The translations under genes and the position numbers were made by a program. Of a stretch of DNA of 8,292 nucleotides, positions 1 to 6,558 are shown piece after piece. The notes beneath the pieces were generated by a model. It saw only the letters and a program-made list of their open reading frames with translations. It did no database searches and was not told the DNA's origin. The DNA is from Verrucomicrobiota bacterium (GTDB lineage: Bacteria; Verrucomicrobiota; Verrucomicrobiia; Limisphaerales; UBA1096): contig JASLKI010000080.1 of NCBI GenBank assembly GCA_030747575.1, positions 1-8,292 of the forward strand, given 5' to 3'. Within the stretch, counting starts at the first letter, position 1; every line of letters begins with the position of its first letter.

Positions 1-1
1 C

Positions 2-616
2 GCGCAGGGCGTGCGCGAGTTCTGCCTCATCACCGGCTGGAAAGCCGAGTTCATCGAACAACATTTCGGTGACGGCTCGCCCCTTGGCCTCTCGATCAGC
101 TACGCGCGGCAGGAGGTGCAGGACGGCACCGGCAAGGCGCCAGAATTGGCCAAGCACTTTGTCGGCGTCGACCCGTTCCTGTTGACCTACGGCGACATCC
201 TCGTGCGCCCGGAGACGTACGCGACGATGGTCGAGCGCTTTGGCCAAGGGGAGTTTTCCGGCCTCATCACTGTGACGCCTGGCGAGGACGTGACCAAGGG
301 GGCGATCAACTTTTTCGACGACCAGTTTTGCCTCCGGAAAATCGTCGAGAAACCGAGCGCGGAACAACTCGACCAACTCCGCGACGACGGCTGGCTGAAG
401 GAAGGCGACCCGATGTGGTACAACGCTGGCATTTACATCTTCCGTCCCGTCGTGTTCGAGCACACGGCCAAACTGCAAAAATCCCCGCGTGGCGAGTACG
501 AGTTGACCGACGCCATCGCGACGATGATCAACGCGGGCGAACCGATTGCCGGTGCAAAAACCGAAGGCCGCTGGATCGACGTCCGCGACCCCGAAGTGCT
601 CAAGTCACTCGGCTGA
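2..616 (+). CDS. Sugar-1-phosphate nucleotidylyltransferase, 5'-truncated by the window edge
   Basis: The reading frame is open from base 2 and ends at TGA 614-616. The start lies outside the window, and the GTG at 11 is internal. What is visible is the middle and C-terminal part of the NTP_transferase fold. There is a Tyr-Gly-Asp metal/substrate segment near bases 188-196, an Ile-Val-Glu-Lys-Pro motif near 341-355, an Asn-Ala-Gly-Ile-Tyr strand near 422-436, and a Gly-Glu-Tyr-Glu-Leu-Thr-Asp-Ala motif followed by Trp-Ile-Asp-Val. These are typical of enzymes that make NDP-sugars (RfbA, glucose-1-phosphate uridylyl/cytidylyltransferase or mannose-1-phosphate guanylyltransferase types). The N-terminal GxGxRLxPLT-type signature would be upstream, so about 50 residues are probably missing. 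The enzyme would act in the cytosol, supplying activated sugar for polysaccharide or cell-envelope synthesis. Nucleotide and sugar specificity cannot be decided from this fragment. It converges on the leftward operon that ends at 793. Confidence 0.88.
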   Translation, partial: AQGVREFCLITGWKAEFIEQHFGDGSPLGLSISYARQEVQDGTGKAPELAKHFVGVDPFLLTYGDILVRPETYATMVERFGQGEFSGLITVTPGEDVTKGAINFFDDQFCLRKIVEKPSAEQLDQLRDDGWLKEGDPMWYNAGIYIFRPVVFEHTAKLQKSPRGEYELTDAIATMINAGEPIAGAKTEGRWIDVRDPEVLKSLG

Positions 617-714
617 TTAATCGCCGCATCGGAACAGCAAGCTTCTCTCTATATTTTCAATTATTTGGTTGAGATTGCGAGCATCGGCTGCTGTTGAAGA
701 CTAATGCTTGTCCT

Positions 715-771
715 GCCCCGTTGGGGCTGAGGGCGCTTTCACGCCGGAACCAAAGCGGCGCGCAGCGCCGC
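715..771. terminator. Cluster of three hairpins between convergent genes
   Basis: Three inverted repeats lie in a row in the 176-bp gap between two convergent stop codons. They are GCCCC-GTT-GGGGC (715-727), GGCG-6 nt-CGCC (732-745) and a perfect 7-bp stem GCGGCGC-GCA-GCGCCGC (755-771). None has a U-tract in either direction, so this is not a textbook intrinsic terminator. The position fits a bidirectional transcription end, and a dispersed REP-like element is the alternative. The rest of the gap (617-714) is more AT-rich, and I see no gene in it. Confidence 0.35.
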
Positions 772-792
772 ACTTCATGACGTTGGCGCATA

Positions 793-2760
793 TCATTTTT
801 CGCCCAACTCAAAGCAGGCGAGTTCGTTGGAACCTCGGAGGTAGATTCGGCTGCCGACGATGGCGGGGTGGGACATCGAGCCGGTGCTAGCGGCGCCGAA
901 GGGGCGCAACCGGGCGAGCGGCTTGAACTCGTTTGCCGCGGCGTCGAGTAGCAGCAGGTCGCCGCTGTTCGTCCAGGCCAACACGCGCCCGTTGCCGCCG
1001 ATCACGTTTGAGTGGTCGAAAAACATGTCGTCCTCCGCCCCCCAAATCGTTTTCAATCCATTCTTCAAGTCGAGGCAATACATCTCGCCGTAGGCCGTGG
1101 CGAACACGCGGCCGGCGACGATGACCGGCGAGCAGGTGTCCGGCGCGAGGCTGCCGTTAGTCAGCACCGGCTTGGGATTGATTTTTCCATCGGGCAAAAA
1201 ACCGTGCAGCCGCGTCGCGTTGTTCTCGGTGGCGAGCAGCAGTTGGCCGGCGTGGATGAGCGGCGTGGTGACGTTGAAGTCCGCCCCCTCGCGTGGCACG
1301 TACTCCCACAACCGCTCTCCAGTGGCCGGATCCCAGCCGCCGACGCTCGCAGAGTCGTAGCCAATGACCTGTCGCCGGTCACCAAGTTCCCCCACGACAA
1401 ACGCCGAGTAGGCGGCAGCGTGGCCGGGCGTTTCCCAAATCAGACTTCCGGTTTTCCGGTCGAGCGCGGCCACCGAGACGTCGCGGCCACCGGGGTTGAT
1501 GATCAGTTTGTCGTCCACGATCAGCGGCGGCGAACTCGAGCCCCAAGTCAGCAGCTTGGCTCCGTGGTCGCGATAATAATTTGTCCGCCAAACAACCGCG
1601 CCGGTGTCGAGCCGGACGCAATGCAGATCGCCCAGCGCACCGTGCAGATACACCAGGCCGTCGTGAACGACCGGTGTCGCGCGGGGCGAGTTGCTGTAAT
1701 CCATATCGCCGGCGGCGGCGTAGTCCAGTTGCCAAATCTCGCTGCCGTCGGCGGCGGCGAGACAGCGGAAAATGTCGTGGGTGGCGTCCTTGTTTTTGTC
1801 GGGGATGATGACGCGCGCCGCCGTGGCCGCCGGGCCGGCGACGGCCGGGCCGGTGAGTTTTGCCGACCAAATTTTGCGTAGCGTCCCGGGCAGTTTTTTC
1901 GGCAAACTGGGCGCCTGGCCAAGGCGGCCCGGGCCTCGCCAGTCCGCCCACGCCGCCGCTTGGTCAAGCGGCTTGACGAAGCCACGGGCCGACTCGAGCG
2001 CGGCGAGCAATTCCTTCCGCTTGGCCAACGCGGTGACCTCCGCCGCCACGCGCTTGGCCAAGGCGTCATCGGTCGTGCCGGTGCGGAACAGCCGTACGCC
2101 GGGCACGGGCGGCGTCTTGGCCAGCACGCGCACCCCGCCGGGCTCTACCTTGCCGCAGCCAACGAGCAGCGGTGGCAAATAGTCCGGTACCACGGCGGCG
2201 GCCACCTCGCCGTCGCTCAACGCCAGTACGCCGGAGTCGATCGCCCCGGCCGAGTCGAGCTTGGCCGGCTTGGCCAAGCGCGCCTGTTGCAGCGCGGCCT
2301 TGGCGGCTTGATACGTCTCGGCCTCCTCCTCCGGGCCAAGCATAACGTCGCGGCCGGAAAGATCAGCGAGACGCTTGGCGGGGTCGCCGGTGCGAACGAG
2401 GAACACGCCGCGCTGTGTCGTGCGACCGTCGCGGTCGGTGAGGTCGGCGAGCGGCGTGACCGTCAGCTTGAGACGCTTGGCGTCGAAGCGCACCATCGCG
2501 TCCTTGCCGATGATGAAGTCCGGCTTCGAGCGAATGCGGCGCAGCGCGAGGTCGAGGCTTTCCTCGTAAATGACCCTGAAGCGGCGGCCGGTCGCCTGCT
2601 CGAGATGTGCGGCGAGTTGGTCGTAGCGGCGTTGGCCGACACCATCGACGCACGAGCAGGAGAGCGCCAGCGCCAGCGGATCCATCACCACCACCCGCAC
2701 CGAAGGCTCGGCCGCCTGGCCAAGCGCGAACGCGAAGAAACAACCGGCGAGCCGGATCAT
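793..2760 (-). CDS. Exported fusion: PhnD-like substrate-binding domain plus PQQ-like beta-propeller
   Basis: This 655-residue protein has two parts. Residues 1-17 form a short signal peptide ending Ala-Leu-Gly-Gln-Ala. Residues about 20-265 resemble PhnD-type periplasmic substrate-binding proteins. They show a conserved Tyr-x-x-Leu-Ala-x-x-Leu-Glu-x-x-Thr-Gly segment (46-58), a Pro-Leu-Ala strand (103-105), a Gly-Val-Phe-Leu-Val-Arg strand (118-123) and a Leu-Ala-Asp-Leu-Ser-Gly-Arg motif (131-137). From about 271 a Trp-Ala-Asp-Trp-Arg-Gly-Pro entry motif opens a PQQ-like propeller, with repeated Ala-x-Asp-Gly/Thr-Gly-x-x-x-Trp blades to the C-terminus. A Cys-x-Cys pair (35, 37) sits near the mature N-terminus. 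No permease or ATPase gene is nearby, so the binding domain more likely senses or scavenges than feeds an ABC transporter. The start ATG overlaps the stop of the upstream gene (ATGA) and has an AAGGA site. The fold calls are fairly safe; the ligand and any true PQQ binding are unknown. Confidence 0.82.
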   Translation of the reverse strand: MIRLAGCFFAFALGQAAEPSVRVVVMDPLALALSCSCVDGVGQRRYDQLAAHLEQATGRRFRVIYEESLDLALRRIRSKPDFIIGKDAMVRFDAKRLKLTVTPLADLTDRDGRTTQRGVFLVRTGDPAKRLADLSGRDVMLGPEEEAETYQAAKAALQQARLAKPAKLDSAGAIDSGVLALSDGEVAAAVVPDYLPPLLVGCGKVEPGGVRVLAKTPPVPGVRLFRTGTTDDALAKRVAAEVTALAKRKELLAALESARGFVKPLDQAAAWADWRGPGRLGQAPSLPKKLPGTLRKIWSAKLTGPAVAGPAATAARVIIPDKNKDATHDIFRCLAAADGSEIWQLDYAAAGDMDYSNSPRATPVVHDGLVYLHGALGDLHCVRLDTGAVVWRTNYYRDHGAKLLTWGSSSPPLIVDDKLIINPGGRDVSVAALDRKTGSLIWETPGHAAAYSAFVVGELGDRRQVIGYDSASVGGWDPATGERLWEYVPREGADFNVTTPLIHAGQLLLATENNATRLHGFLPDGKINPKPVLTNGSLAPDTCSPVIVAGRVFATAYGEMYCLDLKNGLKTIWGAEDDMFFDHSNVIGGNGRVLAWTNSGDLLLLDAAANEFKPLARLRPFGAASTGSMSHPAIVGSRIYLRGSNELACFELGEK

Positions 2761-4340
2761 TTTTTCCTTGGGGCCAGCACGCGGATGAGGTTGGCGCGAA
2801 CGTCCATCACGTAAACACGGCTGGCATCCATGTTGACCTCGATCGGGATGTAGCAGGTCTGCGCGGCAAGCCGGCTTCCGCGGTCGAACTCAGTCGTTTC
2901 CACGTAACCCACCACGCCAAGGTACTCGCCTTCGGGTGTGTATTTTTTAATGCGGCCGATGCCTGACTCGGCGGTGTAAAGGACGTTGTCCGGGCCGATG
3001 TCGATGTTGACCGGATTGCAGCACGCGGCGAAGCCCTCGATCCCGGTGCGGTCGCGCTTGCCCCACTTCCCGAGCGGCTTGCCATCGAGGTCGAAGCGGT
3101 TGACACGGTGCCGTGAGTTCTCGGCAATGAGCAGCTCGCCGTTCATCACCTGAAGGTCGATGTGGCTGCAGCAGCCATACTGTTGCTCGATGATTTTTTT
3201 CGCGCCGGTGAGGTCGAGGTTGAAGCGGTAAATGTCCTCCGTCGCACGCATGCTGTTGCCCATGCCGAGGGCGAGGAAAACGTTTTTGTCGCTCACGAAC
3301 ATCCCGGCCGCGAGCGCCTTTTCGCCGCTGAGCTTGTCGATGTCGATCATCGCGAGGCGTTTACCACTCTTGTCGTACGAGGCAATTTTGCCGTGGCCGG
3401 CGACGTACACCGTGCCGTCGTCGCAGGCGTGGATCATCTTCGGGTGCGGGCCGCTGTCCGGCATCGGCCACTGGGCCTTGACACTGCCGTCCGGGCTGAT
3501 GACGCGGACGCCGTAAGTGTGCTCGTACAAATCGTCGATCGCGAGCGGCCCACGGTTGCCCCGCCGCTCACCACCCCCACCGGCGCGACCACTCGAGCTC
3601 CGGCTTCGTTCGCCGGGCCGCCGCCCGCCGAACTGGCCTCGCAACCGGCTGCGTACCTCCCCCGGCAACGCGCTCATCACCTTGCGCCGGTCGTCGGAAC
3701 TCATCTCGCGCAACGCCTCCATGAATTGCCGCGAACTGGCTTCGCGGGCCAAGTCAGCGATGTCCTCATCGCTGCCAAACTCCAGGATACGAGCGACCTC
3801 ATCGCCCGACTTTTCGGTGCCCTGCGCCTGGTCACCGGGGCGGCGTTCGCGTTGGCTGCCACCACGGGAGGGCCGCACCTCGTCGCCGCTCAACTTGCCG
3901 TCACCGTTTTTGTCGACCTTGGCCAGGGCCTCCTCGGCCTTCTCGATTTCCTCGGTCGAAATCTCGCCATCCCCGTTCACGTCAAGAGCCACAACGACCG
4001 GCAATGCCTGCATAAACCCGCCAGAGCCCCGTTCACCACCGGGTCGTGTCCTGCCACCCCTGCCGCCTCTGCCAGCTCTACTGCCGCCGTCTTCACCGCG
4101 TGGCTGCGCGAATTCCATCTTGCCTTCCCCCCACGAGATGCCGACGAGCAAGTCACCGTCGCGGTTCATCGCGATGGTCTTGATGGTGATTGGCTTTCCG
4201 CTGGGGTGCGTGCCGAAACGGATCGGCTCGATCTCGGCGTGCGTGCCTTCCGGCTTGGCGTCCTCCTCCTCCGCCTGGCCAAGCGCGGTGCCAAGGCCAA
4301 GCGCGGCAAGCCACATGGAAAGTTTCGTGTTCAATTTCAC
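2757..4340 (-). CDS. Exported NHL-type beta-propeller with inserted EF-hand pair and Arg/Gly-rich segments
   Basis: The product has 527 residues. A GTG start at 4340 is preferred over an internal ATG (4316) because it adds the Lys-rich n-region of a signal peptide that ends Ala-Leu-Gly-Gln-Ala (19-23). Residues about 35-76 look like the first propeller strands. Residues about 79-265 are an insertion: an Arg/Gly-rich linker, two canonical EF-hand loops (Asp120-Glu131 and Asp143-Glu154, both Asp-x-Asn-Gly-Asp-Gly), another charged linker, a helical stretch (about 178-235) and a second Arg/Gly/Ser-rich linker. The propeller then resumes to the end with NHL-like blades. Two vicinal Cys pairs occur, in Tyr-Gly-Cys-Cys-Ser-His (388-393) and Cys-Cys-Asn-Pro (440-443). 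The blade around 409-478 closely matches the upstream gene (Arg-His-Arg-Val, Trp-Gly-Lys-Arg, Cys-Cys-Asn-Pro, Thr-Ala-Glu), so the two are paralogues. Calcium binding by the EF-hands is expected from the family; the overall role is unknown. Confidence 0.82.
   Translation of the reverse strand: MKLNTKLSMWLAALGLGTALGQAEEEDAKPEGTHAEIEPIRFGTHPSGKPITIKTIAMNRDGDLLVGISWGEGKMEFAQPRGEDGGSRAGRGGRGGRTRPGGERGSGGFMQALPVVVALDVNGDGEISTEEIEKAEEALAKVDKNGDGKLSGDEVRPSRGGSQRERRPGDQAQGTEKSGDEVARILEFGSDEDIADLAREASSRQFMEALREMSSDDRRKVMSALPGEVRSRLRGQFGGRRPGERSRSSSGRAGGGGERRGNRGPLAIDDLYEHTYGVRVISPDGSVKAQWPMPDSGPHPKMIHACDDGTVYVAGHGKIASYDKSGKRLAMIDIDKLSGEKALAAGMFVSDKNVFLALGMGNSMRATEDIYRFNLDLTGAKKIIEQQYGCCSHIDLQVMNGELLIAENSRHRVNRFDLDGKPLGKWGKRDRTGIEGFAACCNPVNIDIGPDNVLYTAESGIGRIKKYTPEGEYLGVVGYVETTEFDRGSRLAAQTCYIPIEVNMDASRVYVMDVRANLIRVLAPRKK
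2765..2769 (-). promoter_or_regulatory. Shine-Dalgarno site for the fusion gene, inside the preceding gene
   Basis: On the minus strand AAGGA lies 4 nt before the ATG at 2760. It is within the last codons of the upstream propeller gene, whose TGA (2759-2757) overlaps that ATG. This is one of the few clear ribosome sites in the window. It fixes the start of the fusion protein and supports translational coupling. Confidence 0.6.
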
Positions 4341-4358
4341 GTCGGGTATCGAAGCCGT

Positions 4359-5339
4359 TTACGCCAAGTCGAACAACCGGAACGACGCGGTGGTGTGATC
4401 GAGCGCGACGATCTGGTCGCCGAGCAGCCCCACCTCGATGCCGCCGTTTTGGCAGGTAACCAACTCCGCGTCTGTGTCCACCTGCTCGTGTTCCTCCGCA
4501 TCGAACGCCTCCGGCCCGGCGATCACCGAGCGGAACTTGCCGTCCTTGCCGAACAGCTTGATGCGCGGCTGGCCGCGCTCGGCGGTCACGAACTCGCCGC
4601 TGTCGGTCACCGCCACGCTCACCGGGTTGCAGCAGCCGGAAAAACCGGTGAGCCCGCGGGAGCGTTTGCCCCACCGCGCCAGCAACTCGCCGTCGGCATC
4701 GTAACGCTCGACGCGGTGCCGGCCCGGGTGCGCGACGACCAGGCCGCCGTCAGCCCACGTGATAGGGAAGAACGACTTGGGCACGGCAAACCGACCGCCC
4801 TTACCCCCAGCCAGACGGTCGAGCACCTCGCCGTCGGGGCTGATGCGCCAAATGGAACTGCTGCCGCCGTCGGCCGCAAAAATAGTGCCGTTCTCCGCCA
4901 CGGCCAGGCTGGTCAAGGCGGCGCCCTTGGCCAAGCGCTTGCTCTCGGCCTGCGTTTCGCCGTCGAGATCGCAGATCAACACCCGGTCGCGAAGGCCGAC
5001 GACCAAACGCCGCTTGGCCACGGCGATGCAACGCGGTGCCTCGGCGAACTCCATCCGCCGGACCGGTTCGCCGCCTGGCTTGAGTACAGCCACCGCCGAG
5101 TCGCCGGCGACATAAACCAAGCCGTCGGCCGCAGTCATGTCGCGCGTCTGCCCGAGGCCGGTCGGCAGCCAGCCGCTTGGCTTGAGCCGCGATGCACGGG
5201 CGGTCGCGCTAGATTGCACCGCCACGCCGATGGCAGCGATGGACTGGGCGCCGCGGCTGAAAAACTGGCGGCGCGAGGGCCGGCAGTCGCCGGTGGAGCA
5301 ATCGCAGTCGGGGTTGGAGTTCGTTGTGGATTTTGACAT
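4359..5339 (-). CDS. Tat-exported NHL-type beta-propeller with Cys-rich leader
   Basis: The product has 326 residues and is the first gene of the leftward operon. The start is ATG 5339. The frame stays open upstream to 5483, but that extension does not look like protein and would bury the signal. Residues 22-28 (Ser-Arg-Arg-Gln-Phe-Phe-Ser) form a twin-arginine motif, followed by an Ala/Ile/Val-rich h-region to about 47, so export of a folded protein by Tat is likely. Before the arginines lies Asp-Cys-Asp-Cys-x4-Asp-Cys (Cys 12, 14, 19), an unusual leader. Residues about 60-326 form a beta-propeller with NHL-like blades, Arg-His-Arg-Val (207-210) and Cys-Cys-Asn-Pro (236-239). The protein is paralogous to the next gene, 18 bp downstream. 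Tat use would suit a cofactor-bearing or early-folding propeller; which cofactor, if any, is not visible. The Shine-Dalgarno site is weak. Confidence 0.8.
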   Translation of the reverse strand: MSKSTTNSNPDCDCSTGDCRPSRRQFFSRGAQSIAAIGVAVQSSATARASRLKPSGWLPTGLGQTRDMTAADGLVYVAGDSAVAVLKPGGEPVRRMEFAEAPRCIAVAKRRLVVGLRDRVLICDLDGETQAESKRLAKGAALTSLAVAENGTIFAADGGSSSIWRISPDGEVLDRLAGGKGGRFAVPKSFFPITWADGGLVVAHPGRHRVERYDADGELLARWGKRSRGLTGFSGCCNPVSVAVTDSGEFVTAERGQPRIKLFGKDGKFRSVIAGPEAFDAEEHEQVDTDAELVTCQNGGIEVGLLGDQIVALDHTTASFRLFDLA

Positions 5340-5454
5340 AAGCTTGATTCGATTTTTCCCGTAAGCAGGCCAAGACGGCGTAAACAGCCAATCGGTTACA
5401 CCGCACAACCTGACGAACGAGGAACATCTCACGGCCCGCGACGCGACGCAATAG

Positions 5455-5483
5455 TTGACAAGGCCGCGGGTTCGTTGTGGCAT
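5455..5483 (+). promoter_or_regulatory. Candidate sigma70-type promoter for the oxidoreductase operon
   Basis: A perfect TTGACA (5455-5460) is followed after 17 bp by TGGCAT (5478-5483), a poor -10 match with T, A and T at positions 1, 5 and 6. The ATG at 5509 would lie about 20 nt after the transcription start. It is in the divergent gap (5340-5508) where a promoter is needed. I could not identify a convincing leftward promoter for the opposing operon in the same gap. Confidence 0.35.
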
Positions 5484-5508
5484 CGGGCCTCCGGATCATT
5501 CGGAACTT

Positions 5509-6558
5509 ATGAAAAAATTCAACATTGGCGTCATTGGCTACGGATGGGTGGCCGGCGCGCACATCGACTCGATCAACGCCACCGGCCAAGGGCGAGTCAC
5601 GGCAGTTTGCTCGTCACGCAAACTCGACCCGGCGGAACTCAGTGCCAAGCACGGCGGCGAAATCCAGTGCTACACTGACCTCAAAAAAATGCTCGCCGAC
5701 CCGGCGATCGACGTGATCTCGGTGTGCAGCTACCCGTACCAGCACGCACGCCAAGTCATCGCCGCCGCCAAGGCTGGCAAACACCTGATCATCGAGAAGC
5801 CGCTCGCGCTGAACTTGAAGGATTTGCGCGCGATGCAAAAGGCGGTGGCCAGGGCCGGCATCAAGGTGTGCGTCTGTTTCGAGTTGCGCTTCTCGAGCCA
5901 ACTCATCGCCACGAAGAGCGTGATCGATCGTGGGTTGCTGGGAGCCATCCACTACGGTGAGGTGGACTACTACCACGGTATCGGCCCGTGGTACGCGCAG
6001 TTCCGCTGGAACACCAAGCGCAACGCCGGTGGCAGCAGTCTGCTCTCGGCCGGCTGCCACGCGCTCGACGCGCTGCTGCTCTACATGGGCAACGAGGTTG
6101 AGAGTGTCAGCAGTTACTCGACCGGATCGGCGAACAAGGATTTCAAAAAATACGAGTACGACACAAGCAGCGTGACGATTCTCAAGTTCAAGGACGGCCG
6201 CGTCGGCAAGACCGCGTCGATCATCGACTGTATCCAGCCATATTATGTTCACACGCACCTCGTCGGCAGCGAGGGCAGCTTGCTGGACAACAAGTTTCAC
6301 TCAAACAAACTAGGCGGGCCAAGCGGTCTCGACAAAAACAAGTGGAGCGAGTTGTCGATGAAAATGGTCGACTCGGGCGATGTGAGCGACCACCCGTTCC
6401 AGTCGCAGTTCGAGGCGTTTTTTGCCGCCTTGGCCAAGGACAAGCCGATGCCGTTGACCGACCTCGCCACGGCGGCTAAGTCGCACGAGGTCATCTTCGC
6501 CGCAGACTTGTCCGCGAAGAAAAACCGGCCAGTGAAACTTTCCGAGTTGCGTGACTGA
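5509..6558 (+). CDS. Gfo/Idh/MocA family NAD(P)-dependent oxidoreductase
   Basis: This 349-residue protein has the usual length for the family. Start ATG 5509 puts the Rossmann strand right at the N-terminus, with Val-Ile-Gly-Tyr-Gly-Trp-Val-Ala at 8-15. The family's Glu-Lys-Pro-Leu-Ala motif is at 96-100, with Lys97 the expected catalytic lysine. The C-terminal half has the substrate-domain signature Ala-Gly-Cys-His-Ala-Leu-Asp (181-187), where His184 and Asp187 are the typical active-site positions. There is no signal peptide, so it is a cytosolic dehydrogenase or isomerase, probably acting on a sugar, inositol or amino-sugar derivative; the substrate cannot be read from sequence. It overlaps the downstream PIG-L deacetylase by 8 bp, so the two are probably co-translated and act in the same pathway. 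A longer start at 5455 is rejected because the added residues lie before the fold and cover the promoter region. Confidence 0.92.
   Translation: MKKFNIGVIGYGWVAGAHIDSINATGQGRVTAVCSSRKLDPAELSAKHGGEIQCYTDLKKMLADPAIDVISVCSYPYQHARQVIAAAKAGKHLIIEKPLALNLKDLRAMQKAVARAGIKVCVCFELRFSSQLIATKSVIDRGLLGAIHYGEVDYYHGIGPWYAQFRWNTKRNAGGSSLLSAGCHALDALLLYMGNEVESVSSYSTGSANKDFKKYEYDTSSVTILKFKDGRVGKTASIIDCIQPYYVHTHLVGSEGSLLDNKFHSNKLGGPSGLDKNKWSELSMKMVDSGDVSDHPFQSQFEAFFAALAKDKPMPLTDLATAAKSHEVIFAADLSAKKNRPVKLSELRD

Noticed and set aside
1012..2814. Two plus-strand open frames of 289 and 284 codons (1012-1881 and 1960-2814)
   Set aside because: Both are antisense to the fusion gene, with low-complexity Arg/Gly/Ala translations and no domain signals.
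3162..5336. A 724-codon open frame on the plus strand
   Set aside because: It is antisense to the two propeller genes and crosses their junction. Its translation is rich in Ala, Arg, His and Val without any motif, while the minus-strand products have signal peptides, EF-hands and conserved blades. Long antisense frames are expected in GC-rich genes.
4357..5386. GTTTACGCC at 4357-4365 and inverted at 5378-5386, upstream of both propeller genes
   Set aside because: Only 9 bp match. The first copy covers the stop codon of a gene, and no wider similarity surrounds either copy, so chance is likely.
5340..5483. Longer N-terminus for the Tat protein starting at 5483
   Set aside because: The extra 48 residues look non-coding and would put the twin-arginine signal in the protein interior. 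ATG 5339 gives a normal Tat leader.
5455..5508. Longer N-terminus for the Gfo/Idh protein starting at TTG/5455
   Set aside because: The added 18 residues precede the Rossmann strand, look unlike the family, and overlap the TTGACA promoter element.
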